A stretch of DNA of 64,000 bases from Nitrosomonadales bacterium (lineage in GTDB: Bacteria; Pseudomonadota; Gammaproteobacteria; Burkholderiales; Gallionellaceae). Of this stretch, positions 21,302 through 31,312 are shown one piece after another; the stretch's first letter is position 1, and the number at the start of each line of letters is the position of its first letter. Both the position numbers and the translations under genes were made by a program. The notes beneath the pieces were generated by a model that saw only the letters and a program-made list of their open reading frames with translations, searched no databases and was not told the DNA's origin. The stretch lies in contig JACRAT010000029.1 of the NCBI GenBank assembly GCA_016234685.1, forward strand, positions 1-64,000, written 5' to 3'.

Positions 21302-21345
21302 ATTCAACGCTCCGCCCGACTGATATTCGGTGACGCGTGTCTCTA
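21293..21345 (-). pseudogene. Duplicated fragment of the nrdB 3' end
   Basis: ATCCCAATTCAACGCTCCGCCCGACTGATATTCGGTGACGCGTGTCTC vs genuine nrdB end ATCCCAGCTTAGCGCCCCGCCCGACTGATATTCCGTCACGCGGGTCTC. Confidence 0.7.
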
Positions 21346-21442
21346 CTGGCTTTTGGCCATGGCCTAGCGGCGTTGCCGCCCTTAACCTCCGCTGCGCGAA
21401 GGTTAGCCTGTGCCGAAAGAATTTCTTCGAGACGACTGGCGG

Positions 21443-22585
21443 TCAATCCCAGCTTAGCGCCCCGCCCGACTGATATTCCGTCACGCGGGTCTCAAAGAAA
21501 TTCTTTTCTTTCTTCAAGTCGATCATTTCGGCCATCCAGGGGAAGGGGTTGGTCGCGCCTTGGAACAGGATGTCGATGCCGATCTGCTGGCAGCGGCGGT
21601 TGGCGATGAAGCGCAGGTATTCCTTGAACATGCCGGAGTTGAGCCCCAGCACGCCGCGTGGCATGGTGTCTTCAGCGTAGCGGTATTCGAGGTCAACGGC
21701 TTTCTGGAACAGACCTTGGATTTCGGTGCGGAACTCGGGCGTCCACAGGTGCGGGTTCTCCAGCTTGATCTGGTTGATGACATCTACGCCGAAATTCAGG
21801 TGCATGGATTCGTCGCGCAGGATGTACTGGTATTGCTCGGCAGCGCCGGTCATCTTGTTCTGGCGACCCAGCGCCAGAATTTGCACGAAACCGACATAGA
21901 AGAACAGGCCCTCCATGATGCAGGCGAACACGATCAGGCTGCGCAGCAGTTTTTGGTCGGCTTCTGGGGTGCCGGTCTTGAAGTCCGGATCGGTCAGCGT
22001 CTCGATGAACGGAATCAGGAATTCGTCCTTGTCGCGGATGCTCTGGATTTCGTGATAGGCGTTGAACACCTCGCCCTCATCCAGCCCCAAGCTCTCCACG
22101 ATGTACTGGTAGGCGTGGGTGTGGATGGCCTCCTCGAACGCCTGACGCAGCAGGAACTGGCGGCACTCCGGGTTGGTGATGTGGCGATAAGTACCCAGCG
22201 CGATGTTGTTGGCGGCGAGGCTGTCGGCGGTGGTGAAGAAGCCAAGATTGCGTTTCACCAGACGACGCTCGTCCTCGGAAAGGCCGTTGGGGTTCTTCCA
22301 CAGCGCGATGTCGGCGGACATGTTCACTTCCTGCGGCATCCAGTGATTGGCGCAAGCCGCGAGGTATTTCTCCCAGGCCCATTTGTACTTGAACGGCACC
22401 AGTTGATTTACATCGGCGCGGCTGTTGATGATGCGCTTGTCCTCCACACGCACGCGGCCAGTGCCGGTCGAGGCCGTCTGGCTCGCGGTACTGGTGCTGC
22501 TTGGCATGGAGGTAGCGGAATTCATCGCGCCCAGGCGTACAGCCGGGGCGATGGAAGAGGTGATTTCGTCGTCGAAAGATAGCAT
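21443..22585 (-). CDS. nrdB: Class Ia ribonucleotide reductase beta subunit
   Basis: R2 ligands in [14 protein letters not shown] and [13 protein letters not shown]-term [15 protein letters not shown]. Confidence 0.95.
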   Translation of the reverse strand: MLSFDDEITSSIAPAVRLGAMNSATSMPSSTSTASQTASTGTGRVRVEDKRIINSRADVNQLVPFKYKWAWEKYLAACANHWMPQEVNMSADIALWKNPNGLSEDERRLVKRNLGFFTTADSLAANNIALGTYRHITNPECRQFLLRQAFEEAIHTHAYQYIVESLGLDEGEVFNAYHEIQSIRDKDEFLIPFIETLTDPDFKTGTPEADQKLLRSLIVFACIMEGLFFYVGFVQILALGRQNKMTGAAEQYQYILRDESMHLNFGVDVINQIKLENPHLWTPEFRTEIQGLFQKAVDLEYRYAEDTMPRGVLGLNSGMFKEYLRFIANRRCQQIGIDILFQGATNPFPWMAEMIDLKKEKNFFETRVTEYQSGGALSWD

Positions 22586-22639
22586 TCGTTTCTCCTGCTC
22601 TTTACTTGCTCCCGCTATGCGGGGAAAACTGCTGTCGTC

Positions 22640-22659
22640 ACTCCCGCGAAGGCGGGAGT
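22640..22659. repeat. Palindromic hairpin ACTCCCGC-GAAG-GCGGGAGT
   Basis: 8-bp perfect arms, 4-nt loop, in the gap between nrdB and the upstream ORF. Confidence 0.55.
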
Positions 22660-22675
22660 CCAGTGGATTTGCCGT

Positions 22676-23002
22676 TTAGCCTTTGTCAGGGACAAGGTGC
22701 TTGACAATTGCTCGAATGAAGGCGGAATTGTTACTGCCCTGCATTGTTTCCATTTTGAAGGTTCCAGGATTTATTCCTTTGACTTCACGAGAAATCGGCT
22801 TGCCTTCTAGGAAGTCTGAAACAAGGAATAACAGGTTTTTCGAATGCTTGCCGGGGCTGGGGCTGCCGATTGAGTTATTGAGCATCTGCACATAAAGAGC
22901 CCCGTGGCTATCGACCCATAAGCAATATTCCAATTCTGGTTTGCCAGTTTTTAACTTGGGAGCGACAGCAGAAAAGTCCTCAATTTTCTTTAAGGTATTC
23001 AT
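22676..23002 (-). CDS. Hypothetical protein between nrdA and nrdB
   Basis: MNTLKKIEDFSAVAPKLKTGKPELEYCLWVDSHGALYVQ...; starts just after the nrdA stop, same strand. Confidence 0.65.
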   Translation of the reverse strand: MNTLKKIEDFSAVAPKLKTGKPELEYCLWVDSHGALYVQMLNNSIGSPSPGKHSKNLLFLVSDFLEGKPISREVKGINPGTFKMETMQGSNNSAFIRAIVKHLVPDKG

Positions 23003-23004
23003 TC

Positions 23005-25860
23005 TTATTGGCACGCCTCACACTCAGGGTTGTCAATCGAGCAGAATTTAGCCTCCTCCACCGGAGCTGCCGATGCGGTCGCGATCCCGCCGCTGTTCGG
23101 CACTGCGTTCAACGAACCTGCCCGTGAGGTGGATTTCTCTGCCGAGGTCGCGCCCAAGGTGCGCAGGTAGTAGGTCGTCTTCAAACCGCGTACCCAAGCC
23201 ATCTTGTAGGTTTCGTCCAGCTTGCGACCGGAGACGCCCGCCATGTAGATGTTGAGCGATTGCGCCTGGTCGATCCATTTCTGGCGACGCGAGGCGGCTT
23301 CGATCAGCCATTGCGGTTCGACTTCAAACGCTGTGGCGTACAGGTTGCGCAACTCAGCCGGTATGCGGTCGATCTTGCTCAAGCTGCCGTCGAAATACTT
23401 CAGGTCGGCGATCATCACTTCGTCCCACAGGCCGAGCGCCTTGAGGTCGTTCACCAAGTGGTCATTGATGATGGTGAATTCGCCCGACAGGTTCGATTTC
23501 ACGAAGATGTTCTGGTAGGTCGGCTCGATGCTGGCCGACACGCCGACGATGTTGGAGATGGTCGCGGTAGGCGCGATGGCCACACAGTTGGAGTTGCGCA
23601 TCCCGAACTGGGCGATGCGACCACGCAATGTTGCCCAGTCCATGGTGACGGAAGTGTCCACTTCGACGTAGCCGCCGCGCGCGTCGCGCAGCAAGTCCAG
23701 TGTGTCTTGCGGCAGGATGCCACGATCCCACAGACTGCCGCGATAGCTGGAGTAGCGGCCGCGTTCTTCGGCCAGTTCGGTAGAGGCGAGATAGGCGTAG
23801 TAGCACACCGCTTCCATCGAGCGGTCGGCGATCTCCACCGCTTGTTCGCTGGCGTAGGGGACGCGCAGGGTGTGCAACGCATCCTGAAAGCCCATGATGC
23901 CCAAGCCCACCGGACGATGGCGCAGGTTGGCGTCGCGCGCCTTCTTCACGGCGTAGAAGTTGATGTCGATCACGTTGTCCAGCATACGCATCGCGGTGCG
24001 GATGGTGCGCTGCAACTTGGTGTGGTCGATCTTGCCGTCAGTAGTCAGGTGCGCCGCCAGATTCACCGAGCCGAGATTGCACACGGCGATCTCGGATTCC
24101 GAGGTGTTCAGAGTGATCTCGGTGCACAGGTTGGAGCTATGCACCACGCCGACATGCTGCTGCGGGCTGCGGATGTTGCACGGGTCCTTGAAGGTGATCC
24201 AGGGATGGCCGGTCTCGAACAGCATGGTCAGCATCTTGCGCCACAGCGAAGCGGCGGCGACCTTCTTGAATAGCTTCAGTTCACCGGAAGCAACCTTGGC
24301 TTCGTAGCCGGTGTAGGCTTTTTCAAAGTCAGCGCCGAACTTGTCGTGCAGGTCAGGGCAGGTGGAAGGCGAAAACAGCGTCCATTCGCCGCCTTCCATC
24401 ACGCGCTTCATGAACAGGTCGGGGATCCAGTTGGCGGTGTTCATGTCGTGGGTGCGGCGGCGGTCATCGCCGGTGTTCTTGCGCAGCTCCATGAACTCCT
24501 CGATGTCGAGGTGCCAGGTCTCCAGATAGGCGCACACTGCGCCCTTGCGCTTGCCGCCCTGATTCACCGCCACGGCGGTGTCGTTCACCACCTTGAGGAA
24601 AGGCACCACGCCTTGCGACTTGCCGTTGGTACCCTTGATGTGGCTGCCCAGCGCACGCACGCTGGTCCAATCGTTGCCCAGACCGCCGGCGAACTTGGAC
24701 AGCAGCGCGTTCTCTTTCAAGGCTTCGTAGATGCCGTCGAGATCGTCCGCGACGGTAGTCAGATAGCAGGAAGAAAGCTGAGAGCGGCGTGTGCCGGAGT
24801 TGAACAGTGTCGGTGTGCTGGACATGAAATCGAAGCTGGACAGCAGACGGTAGAACTCGATGGCGCGTGATTCGCGGTCGATCTCGTTCAGCGCCAGACC
24901 CATCGCCACGCGCATGAAGAAGGCTTGCGGCAGCTCGATGCGCTCGTCTTCGATGTGCAGGAAATAGCGGTCGTACAGCGTTTGCAGGCCGAGGTAGTTG
25001 AAGTTCAGGTCGCGGCTGGCATCCAGCTCGGCACCCAAGCGGGCGAGGTCGTAGTGGCCCAACTCCGGGTTCAGCAACTCGGCGTCGATGCCGCGCTTGA
25101 TGTACTTGGGGAAATAGTCGGCGTAACGCGCGGCCATCTCGGCTTGCGTCACTTCTTCGCCCAGGATCACGAAACGGATGTTGTCCAGCAACAGGCGTGC
25201 GGTGACGAAGCCGTAGGCCGGGTCCTTCTCGATCAGGGTGCGCGCGGACAGGATGGTGCTCTTGTGGACTTCCTTCAGCGACACGCCGTCGTACAGATCC
25301 TTCAGCGTCTGCTTGAGCACCAGCTCAGGATCGACCGCATCGCCCAAGCCTTCGCAGGACGACGCGATGACGTTCTTCAGGCGCGACATGTCCAGCGGAT
25401 GCAGACTACCGTCCAGATGGGTGACGTTCAGCGCGTGCTCAGGCTCGGTCTTTTTCGCCTTGGCGCGCTCCTGAGAGCGCTGCTCGCGATACAGCACATA
25501 TGCGCGCGCGACATCATGTTCGCCGGAACGCATCAGCGACAGCTCGACCTGATCCTGGATGTCTTCGATATGCACCGTGCCGCCCTGCGGCTGACGACGC
25601 ATCAGCGCGTTCACCACGTTGGCGGTCAATTGCTCGACCAACTCGCGCACGCGCGCCGAACCCGCACCCTGACCGCCGTTGATGGCGAGGAACGCCTTGG
25701 TCACCGCGATGGAGATCTTGGACGGCTCGAACGACACCACCGATCCGTTGCGGCGGATGACTTTGTACTGGTCGAAGGCCGTAGCGCCAGCGGAAGAAGA
25801 TTCGGTGCTGCTCGGGAAGGGCGGGGGCGTGACTGCGGAGCTTTGTGTTGCATACAGCAT
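23005..25860 (-). CDS. nrdA: Class Ia ribonucleotide reductase alpha subunit
   Basis: ATP-cone N-term, NLCTEITLNTSESEIAVCNLGSVNLA, C-terminal CSIDNPECEACQ; start at MLYATQSS rather than the 26016 ORF start. Confidence 0.95.
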   Translation of the reverse strand: MLYATQSSAVTPPPFPSSTESSSAGATAFDQYKVIRRNGSVVSFEPSKISIAVTKAFLAINGGQGAGSARVRELVEQLTANVVNALMRRQPQGGTVHIEDIQDQVELSLMRSGEHDVARAYVLYREQRSQERAKAKKTEPEHALNVTHLDGSLHPLDMSRLKNVIASSCEGLGDAVDPELVLKQTLKDLYDGVSLKEVHKSTILSARTLIEKDPAYGFVTARLLLDNIRFVILGEEVTQAEMAARYADYFPKYIKRGIDAELLNPELGHYDLARLGAELDASRDLNFNYLGLQTLYDRYFLHIEDERIELPQAFFMRVAMGLALNEIDRESRAIEFYRLLSSFDFMSSTPTLFNSGTRRSQLSSCYLTTVADDLDGIYEALKENALLSKFAGGLGNDWTSVRALGSHIKGTNGKSQGVVPFLKVVNDTAVAVNQGGKRKGAVCAYLETWHLDIEEFMELRKNTGDDRRRTHDMNTANWIPDLFMKRVMEGGEWTLFSPSTCPDLHDKFGADFEKAYTGYEAKVASGELKLFKKVAAASLWRKMLTMLFETGHPWITFKDPCNIRSPQQHVGVVHSSNLCTEITLNTSESEIAVCNLGSVNLAAHLTTDGKIDHTKLQRTIRTAMRMLDNVIDINFYAVKKARDANLRHRPVGLGIMGFQDALHTLRVPYASEQAVEIADRSMEAVCYYAYLASTELAEERGRYSSYRGSLWDRGILPQDTLDLLRDARGGYVEVDTSVTMDWATLRGRIAQFGMRNSNCVAIAPTATISNIVGVSASIEPTYQNIFVKSNLSGEFTIINDHLVNDLKALGLWDEVMIADLKYFDGSLSKIDRIPAELRNLYATAFEVEPQWLIEAASRRQKWIDQAQSLNIYMAGVSGRKLDETYKMAWVRGLKTTYYLRTLGATSAEKSTSRAGSLNAVPNSGGIATASAAPVEEAKFCSIDNPECEACQ

Positions 25861-26012
25861 GAATTGTTTCTCCCTTGTAGTGATGAAAACCTCGAACATG
25901 CTAGCTGCTCGACTCAAATAGCCCCCAGCAGCAGGAGGGCTGTCACCCTGTCGTTCGCTATGGCTTTTCGAGGTTTTCTGATTATTTGGTTTTCCCGGCT
26001 GCCGAAGCAAAA

Positions 26013-26060
26013 CCACAACATATTGTGTTTCGACTGCTTGGAATGCGCTAATTCTAGTGA
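26013..26060 (-). promoter_or_regulatory. Tandem NrdR-box-like sites upstream of nrdA
   Basis: CCACAACATATTGTGT (26013-26028) and GCGCTAATTCTAGTGA (26045-26060), 32 bp start to start. Confidence 0.6.
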
Positions 26061-26209
26061 AACCCGAAATTTATGCAAGCGGTTGTGGTGAAAATTTTCC
26101 ACTTGCGTTCGGGGCGAAAATCTTCCTGTCTGAGATGATCGGCTGGGCGAAAAAGTTGACGTGAGCGTGCGCTATCAGTTGCGCCCCGCCATCTGGTGCG
26201 GGGGAGGTT

Positions 26210-26743
26210 TTACAAGCTGGCGCGGAAACGATCCCAGTCGAAAAAGGGACCGGGATCGGTCTTTCGACTGGGGGCGATGTCGCTGTGGCCGGTGATGTCG
26301 GTGAGCGGATAGCGGCGCCGCAGACGGCGGGTGAGACGGATCAGCGCGACGTATTGAGCGTCGGTGAACGGGGTATCGTCCGTGCCCTCCAGCTCGATAC
26401 CCAGCGAAAAATCGTTGCAGCGGCTGCGTCCGCGCCATTCCGATACGCCTGCGTGCCAAGCGCGCAGGTTGCACGGCACGAACTGAGTGATGCCGCCGTC
26501 ACGGCGGATGAGGAAATGGGCCGAGACCTTCAGCCCGCGCAGCCGGTCGAAATACGGGTGGGCATCGCAATCCAACGTGTTGGTGAACAAACGCTCGATG
26601 GAGTCGCCGCCGAATTCTCCCGGCGGCAAACTGATGTTGTGGATTACCAGCAGCGAGATTTTTGTCCCGGGCGCGCGCCGGTCGCAGTTGGGCGAGGTGC
26701 GGCGGCGCACGCCGGTCAGCCAGCTTTGGGCATCAATCTTCAT
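26210..26743 (-). CDS. ampD: 1,6-anhydro-N-acetylmuramyl-L-alanine amidase
   Basis: LLVIHNISLPPGEFGGDSIERLFTN, VSAHFLIRRDG, DITGHSDIAPSRKTDPGP. Confidence 0.93.
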   Translation of the reverse strand: MKIDAQSWLTGVRRRTSPNCDRRAPGTKISLLVIHNISLPPGEFGGDSIERLFTNTLDCDAHPYFDRLRGLKVSAHFLIRRDGGITQFVPCNLRAWHAGVSEWRGRSRCNDFSLGIELEGTDDTPFTDAQYVALIRLTRRLRRRYPLTDITGHSDIAPSRKTDPGPFFDWDRFRASL

Positions 26744-28097
26744 CGTTGTCGCGTCCCTTGATGCCCAGCCGTTCCATGCGGTAGCGCAGTGCGCGGAAAG
26801 TCACGCCGAGGATGCGCGATGCCGCCGTGCGGTTGAAGCCGGTCTTGTCCAGCGCTTGCAGGATGGCGGCGCGCTCGACCTGATCCAGATACTCCGGCAG
26901 CGGGCGTTCGCTGTCGGGCGACGGGGGCGCGTCGTTGTGCTCGGGCGGCTCCAGTTGCAGATCGGTCTCAGTGATGTGCTCGTCCAAGCACAGCGCCAGC
27001 GCGCGTTCGATGATGTTCTCCAACTCGCGCACGTTGCCGGGGAAGTCGTAAGCGGCGAGTGCTTTCAGAGCTGCCGGGGTGAAGGTCACCGGCGCTGTGC
27101 CGCGCAGCCGTTCCAATATCTGCTGGGCGATCTCGGCGAGGTCTTCGCGCATCTCGCGCAGTGGCGGCATGGATAAGGTGATGACGTTCAGCCGGTAATA
27201 CAGATCCTGACGGAACTTGCCTTCCTGCACGCAGCGCGCCAAGTCGCGGTGGGTGGCGCTGATGATGCGCACGTCCACCGGCTCCTCATGCACTGCGCCG
27301 ACCTTGCGCGCCTTCTTCTCCTGAATGACGCGCAGCAGTTTGACCTGCATCGCCAGAGGCAGATCGGCTACTTCGTCTAGGAACAAAGTCCCGCCGTTCG
27401 CGGCCTGAAAGAAGCCTTCTCGCTCGCTCTCTGCGCCGGTGAATGCGCCCTTGCGGTAGCCGAAGAACTCGCTCTCCATCAGATTCTCAGGGATCGCGCC
27501 GCAGTTCACCGGGATGAAGGGCTGGTCGCAGCGGGCGCTCTGCTCCACGATCAGTCGCGCCGCCAGTTCCTTGCCGCTGCCCGATTCGCCGCAGATGTGC
27601 ACGGGCGCTTGGCTGCGTGCGACGCGAGCGATCAGGTCGCGCACTTTTTGCAGCGCGGGCGAATGTCCGAGCAGGCCGCGAGTCCCTTCCGTAGCAAGGG
27701 ATGGCGGTAGTTTGATGGCGGCTTTCACCAGCGCTCGCAATTGATCCAGCGAAACCGGCTTGGCCAAGTAGTCGAATGCGCCGGCCTTGAGTGCGCCGAT
27801 GGCGCTTTCCATGTTGCCGTGGGCGGTGATGACGGCAACCGGCACGTCCAGATCGCGCGCGGCGATGTGGCGCACGATCTCGATGCCTTCACCGTCCGGC
27901 ATCCGCATGTCGGTCAGGCACAGATCGAAGTGTGCGCCGGCCAAGCGTTGCAGTGCTTCGCGCACGCAACTGGCGCGCTCGACCTCCAGCCCCATGCGCA
28001 GCAGGGTCAGCTCCAGCAACTCCAGAATATCCGGCTCGTCGTCCACTACCAGCACACGGGCTGCTTTGCTGGTCGGCTGGCGTCGTTCATTGCTCAT
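26733..28097 (-). CDS. Sigma-54-dependent response regulator (PilR/NtrC-like)
   Basis: Receiver VLVVDDEPDILELLELTL, AAA+ GESGSGKELAARLI and GAFTGAESEREGFF, C-terminal Fis HTH. Confidence 0.9.
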   Translation of the reverse strand: MSNERRQPTSKAARVLVVDDEPDILELLELTLLRMGLEVERASCVREALQRLAGAHFDLCLTDMRMPDGEGIEIVRHIAARDLDVPVAVITAHGNMESAIGALKAGAFDYLAKPVSLDQLRALVKAAIKLPPSLATEGTRGLLGHSPALQKVRDLIARVARSQAPVHICGESGSGKELAARLIVEQSARCDQPFIPVNCGAIPENLMESEFFGYRKGAFTGAESEREGFFQAANGGTLFLDEVADLPLAMQVKLLRVIQEKKARKVGAVHEEPVDVRIISATHRDLARCVQEGKFRQDLYYRLNVITLSMPPLREMREDLAEIAQQILERLRGTAPVTFTPAALKALAAYDFPGNVRELENIIERALALCLDEHITETDLQLEPPEHNDAPPSPDSERPLPEYLDQVERAAILQALDKTGFNRTAASRILGVTFRALRYRMERLGIKGRDNDED

Positions 28098-29703
28098 TCG
28101 ACTCTCCCAATACGATACGGAAACACGCGCCGTTGTCGGACGGGCGATATTCCAGTCTCGCGCCGTTGGCGGCGCACAGTTCGCGCGAAATATACAGGCC
28201 CAGCCCGGTGCCGGCGGCGTTGGTGGTGAAGAACGGCTCGAACAGGTGGGGCAGCGCATCGGGTGCGATGCCGGGGCCATCGTCACGGATCTCCAGCACG
28301 AATTTGCCAGCCTCGCTCGATTCGCCGCGCAAGGCTACGCTGCCGGGCTGTTGGCGACAATAGCGCAGGGCGTTGACGCACAGATTCCATAGCACTTGCT
28401 CGAAATGCCCGCGATCGAAGCTGATCGGGCAAGGCGCGGGCAGATCGAGGGTGAACAGATCGGCGGCGACGTGTTGCGATTGGCTCAGTTCGTCGATGAA
28501 CATCGGCAGCTTCTCGGCCAGATCGAAGGTCTCATGGTGCAGCCGGTCGCGGCTGTTGAGCTGCATCACATCCTGCACGATGCGATTGATCCTAGCGGTA
28601 TTGCTCAAGATCAGCTGGATCAGCCTCGCCTGCGAATTGGCGCGCTTCTCGTCGCGCAGCAGTTCGGCGGCGTAGCTGATCGAAGACAGCGGGTTGCGTA
28701 CCTCGTGGGCGATGCTGGCAGTCAGCCGTCCCAGCGCTGCCAGTTTGAGTTGCTGCGCTTGGGCTTGGATGCGTTGCAAGTCTTCCAGCACGATCACCGC
28801 CCCCCGAAATCCCTCGTGTGCCACTGGCAAGAAGCGCACATTGACCGGCTCGCCGCCATCTTGCAAGGAGACTGCTGCCATGTCGGGTTGAGCTTCGTTG
28901 CGCCAGTCGGCATAAAGTTCGGCCAGCCGGGCCGAGCAGTCAGCCAGAGCGATCTCGCTCTGGCTGGGGGCGAGCGTGTGGCCCAGCAAGCGCTCTGCGC
29001 CGGGGTTGAGTTGGCGCACCAGCGCGTGCTCGTCCACCACCAGCACGCCATCTTGCCAATCCTGGATCAGCAGCCGGTTGGCTTCGGCCATGCTGGCCAG
29101 ATCGGCACCGCGCGACAGGGCCAGTTGTTCACTGGCGCTGGCATATTTCGCCAGTGTGTGGGCCAGCCAAGCCACGGCGAAATACGCCACACTCAACAAG
29201 CCTGCCTGTAGGAATTGCGCCGAGGCGGCGTTCTCGGTCAGCACGGCATAAGCGTGTTCCAGCAGCACCGCGATACTGGCCAGTGCGGCGAAGAACAGCG
29301 TGGTCTTGCCTCGGCTGATGAGCCCGGCGGCGGCCAGCGAGATCAGCAACAGCACGCCCAACCCGCTTTGTACGCCGCCGCTGAGGTGCGACAGCAAGGT
29401 CAGGCAGACGATGTCGGTGGTGATCTGTCCCGCCAGTTGTAGATTGAAATCGGGGCGGCGCAAACGCAACGGCACGAGCGCCAGCAGCGTCAGCAGAATG
29501 TAGAACAGACTGGTTTGCAGGAACAGCGCCGCGCCATCGGTGTTCAGCCAATAGCGTTCGCCGAAGGGGTAGAGCACCACGAGCAGCATCCCGCCCAGCA
29601 CCAGTCGATAGAGGTCGTAAAGATACAGCGAGCGCCAGAGTTTCTCTTGCGCCGGGATGGCGTAAGACTCAAGGTAGGCGGGCCAGTGGGCGGGGAAAGG
29701 CAT
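28087..29703 (-). CDS. Sensor histidine kinase (PilS-like)
   Basis: N-terminal TMs, ASIAHEVRNPLSSISYAAELL H-box, G-boxes; pairs with the pilR-like gene. Confidence 0.9.
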   Translation of the reverse strand: MPFPAHWPAYLESYAIPAQEKLWRSLYLYDLYRLVLGGMLLVVLYPFGERYWLNTDGAALFLQTSLFYILLTLLALVPLRLRRPDFNLQLAGQITTDIVCLTLLSHLSGGVQSGLGVLLLISLAAAGLISRGKTTLFFAALASIAVLLEHAYAVLTENAASAQFLQAGLLSVAYFAVAWLAHTLAKYASASEQLALSRGADLASMAEANRLLIQDWQDGVLVVDEHALVRQLNPGAERLLGHTLAPSQSEIALADCSARLAELYADWRNEAQPDMAAVSLQDGGEPVNVRFLPVAHEGFRGAVIVLEDLQRIQAQAQQLKLAALGRLTASIAHEVRNPLSSISYAAELLRDEKRANSQARLIQLILSNTARINRIVQDVMQLNSRDRLHHETFDLAEKLPMFIDELSQSQHVAADLFTLDLPAPCPISFDRGHFEQVLWNLCVNALRYCRQQPGSVALRGESSEAGKFVLEIRDDGPGIAPDALPHLFEPFFTTNAAGTGLGLYISRELCAANGARLEYRPSDNGACFRIVLGESNEQ

Positions 29704-29705
29704 CG

Positions 29706-29930
29706 TCAGTCGATGGATGCGCGGCGTGCGTCGCGGTGGGCGGCGCTGCAATAGAACTCATCGCCGTCGGGCAGGCTCTCGCTCTTGGGCAGATGCACCC
29801 CGCAATGCGCGCAGCACACCATGTCTTCGCTGGACTCAGGCGCGGCGGGTGCGGCGGGCGGCTTGCGGAAGCGGCGCAGCAGCAGATAGATCAGCACCAC
29901 CACGGCGGCAAGGAACAGTAAGCGACTCAT
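29706..29930 (-). CDS. PP0621-type small protein
   Basis: TM plus CCAHCGVHLPKSESL...YCSAAHR, next to pilS-like gene. Confidence 0.75.
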   Translation of the reverse strand: MSRLLFLAAVVVLIYLLLRRFRKPPAAPAAPESSEDMVCCAHCGVHLPKSESLPDGDEFYCSAAHRDARRASID

Positions 29931-30000
29931 CGCGGGGACTCCATTCAGGGTTCGGAAACAGGCCGCACTTTATCACCCGCCAGCCGATAGGCGAAGCAAG

Positions 30001-30537
30001 CTAGATCAGTCGCACCCGCTCGATCAGCACGCTGGTTGCGCCATCGCTGACCCAGCACTGTCCGTCTTGGATGGTGCATTGCAACTGCATGGTGCGTTGC
30101 GCCATCTTGGCCAACGCGGCGGTCTGCTCGGGCGGCAACTGGTAGACGTTCAGATTGCTCTGGCGGGCGAAGGCGTTCTTGTTCTGCTCGAACCACATAT
30201 CGGCGGTGCGCCCGCCGTAGGCGTAGAGCACCACTTGCTCGGAGCGCCCACAGGCGCGGCGCACCAGCTTCTCGTCGGGCAGGCCGACATCCAGCCAGAG
30301 CTGGATCGCCCCGGTCAGATCCTTCTGCCACAGCGCAGGCTCATCGTCCGCGCTCAGCCCGCGCCCGAACTCCAGCCACTCGTGCGCGTGCAGCGCAAAA
30401 GCCAGTAGCCGCACCATCATCCGCTCATCCGTCTCGGACGGATGTCGCGCCAGCGTCAGCGAGTGGTCGGAGTAGTAATGCCGTTCCATATCGGCGATCT
30501 GGAGGTTGGCTTTGAAAACGGTGGATTTGATGGCCAT
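30001..30537 (-). CDS. yaeQ: YaeQ family protein
   Basis: MAIKSTVFKANLQIADMERHYYSDHSLTLARHPSETDERMMVRLLAFALHA. Confidence 0.92.
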   Translation of the reverse strand: MAIKSTVFKANLQIADMERHYYSDHSLTLARHPSETDERMMVRLLAFALHAHEWLEFGRGLSADDEPALWQKDLTGAIQLWLDVGLPDEKLVRRACGRSEQVVLYAYGGRTADMWFEQNKNAFARQSNLNVYQLPPEQTAALAKMAQRTMQLQCTIQDGQCWVSDGATSVLIERVRLI

Positions 30538-30570
30538 GATGGGTTCAATGTGTAGGGCTTAGATGAAAAC

Positions 30571-30611
30571 CGTTCGCCCTGAGCCGGTCGAAGGGCTTGC
30601 CACGAACGGAG
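30571..30611. repeat. REP-like repeat CGTTCGCCCTGAGCCGGTCGAAGGGCTTGCCACGAACGG
   Basis: Same core recurs at 31313. Confidence 0.65.
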
Positions 30612-30614
30612 GAA

Positions 30615-31028
30615 TCATTCAGTTACCCTGCCGCGCAGTTGCTTCACCGCGCCGCGCCGGGTCTTGCTTTCGATGCGTCGCTGTCGCGAACCGCGCGTGG
30701 GTTTGGTGGCGACGCGCCGCTTCGGCGGTGTCGCTACGCTTTGCAGCAAAGCCTTCAAGCGCCGCAGCGCCTCGCTGCGATTCTGCTCCTGATTGCGATG
30801 CTCTTGCGCTTTGATGACCAGCACGCCATCCTTGCTGATGCGCTGATCGGCGAGGTTCAGCACGCGCTGCTTGAAGTCATCCGGCAGGCTGGAAGCTGGG
30901 ATGTCGAAACGCAACTGGATCGCGCTCGACACTTTGTTGACGTTCTGCCCACCTGCCCCTTGGGCGCGGATCGCCGAGAACTCGATCTCACACAGAGAGA
31001 GCAAAATGCCGGGGGCGAGGTAGAGCAT
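30615..31028 (-). CDS. arfB: Alternative ribosome-rescue factor/peptidyl-tRNA hydrolase ArfB
   Basis: FSAIRAQGAGGQNVNKVSSAIQLRFD (GGQ), basic tail. Confidence 0.92.
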   Translation of the reverse strand: MLYLAPGILLSLCEIEFSAIRAQGAGGQNVNKVSSAIQLRFDIPASSLPDDFKQRVLNLADQRISKDGVLVIKAQEHRNQEQNRSEALRRLKALLQSVATPPKRRVATKPTRGSRQRRIESKTRRGAVKQLRGRVTE

Positions 31029-31031
31029 GGC

Positions 31032-31247
31032 TCAGGCCAGCACGCGGATGGTCACGTCGCCCAATCTGACTACCTGCCCGGCGCGTATCTTGGCCGTTTT
31101 ACGCAATTCGACCGAGCCATCCACGGCGACCAGCCCTTCCGCGACCAGCATTTTGCCCGCGCCGCCGGAATCACACACGCCAGTGAGCTTGAGCAGGTCG
31201 TTGAGGGCGACGAATTCGCCGCGCAGGTGGAAATCGAGTTGTTGCAT
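31032..31247 (-). CDS. S4 domain RNA-binding protein (YbcJ-like)
   Basis: MQQLDFHLRGEFVALNDLLKLTGVCDSGGAGKMLVAEGLVAVDGSVELRKTAKI. Confidence 0.85.
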   Translation of the reverse strand: MQQLDFHLRGEFVALNDLLKLTGVCDSGGAGKMLVAEGLVAVDGSVELRKTAKIRAGQVVRLGDVTIRVLA

Positions 31248-31312
31248 GGTCAGCCTTTCTGCAAGTGGCTTTGTGCCTAGGCAGTTAAGTGGCTCAGGGA
31301 AAACTAAACACC

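Noticed and set aside
21560-22582. 340-aa + strand ORF opposite nrdB
   Set aside because: Mirror of the nrdB reading frame, no motif
23260-24273. 337-aa + strand ORF (and 24925..26091) opposite nrdA
   Set aside because: Antisense open frames caused by codon bias; no recognisable domain
25861-26016. 52-residue N-terminal extension of NrdA in the ORF track
   Set aside because: Extension overlaps the upstream NrdR-box region and lacks NrdA similarity; the Met at 25860 is a better start
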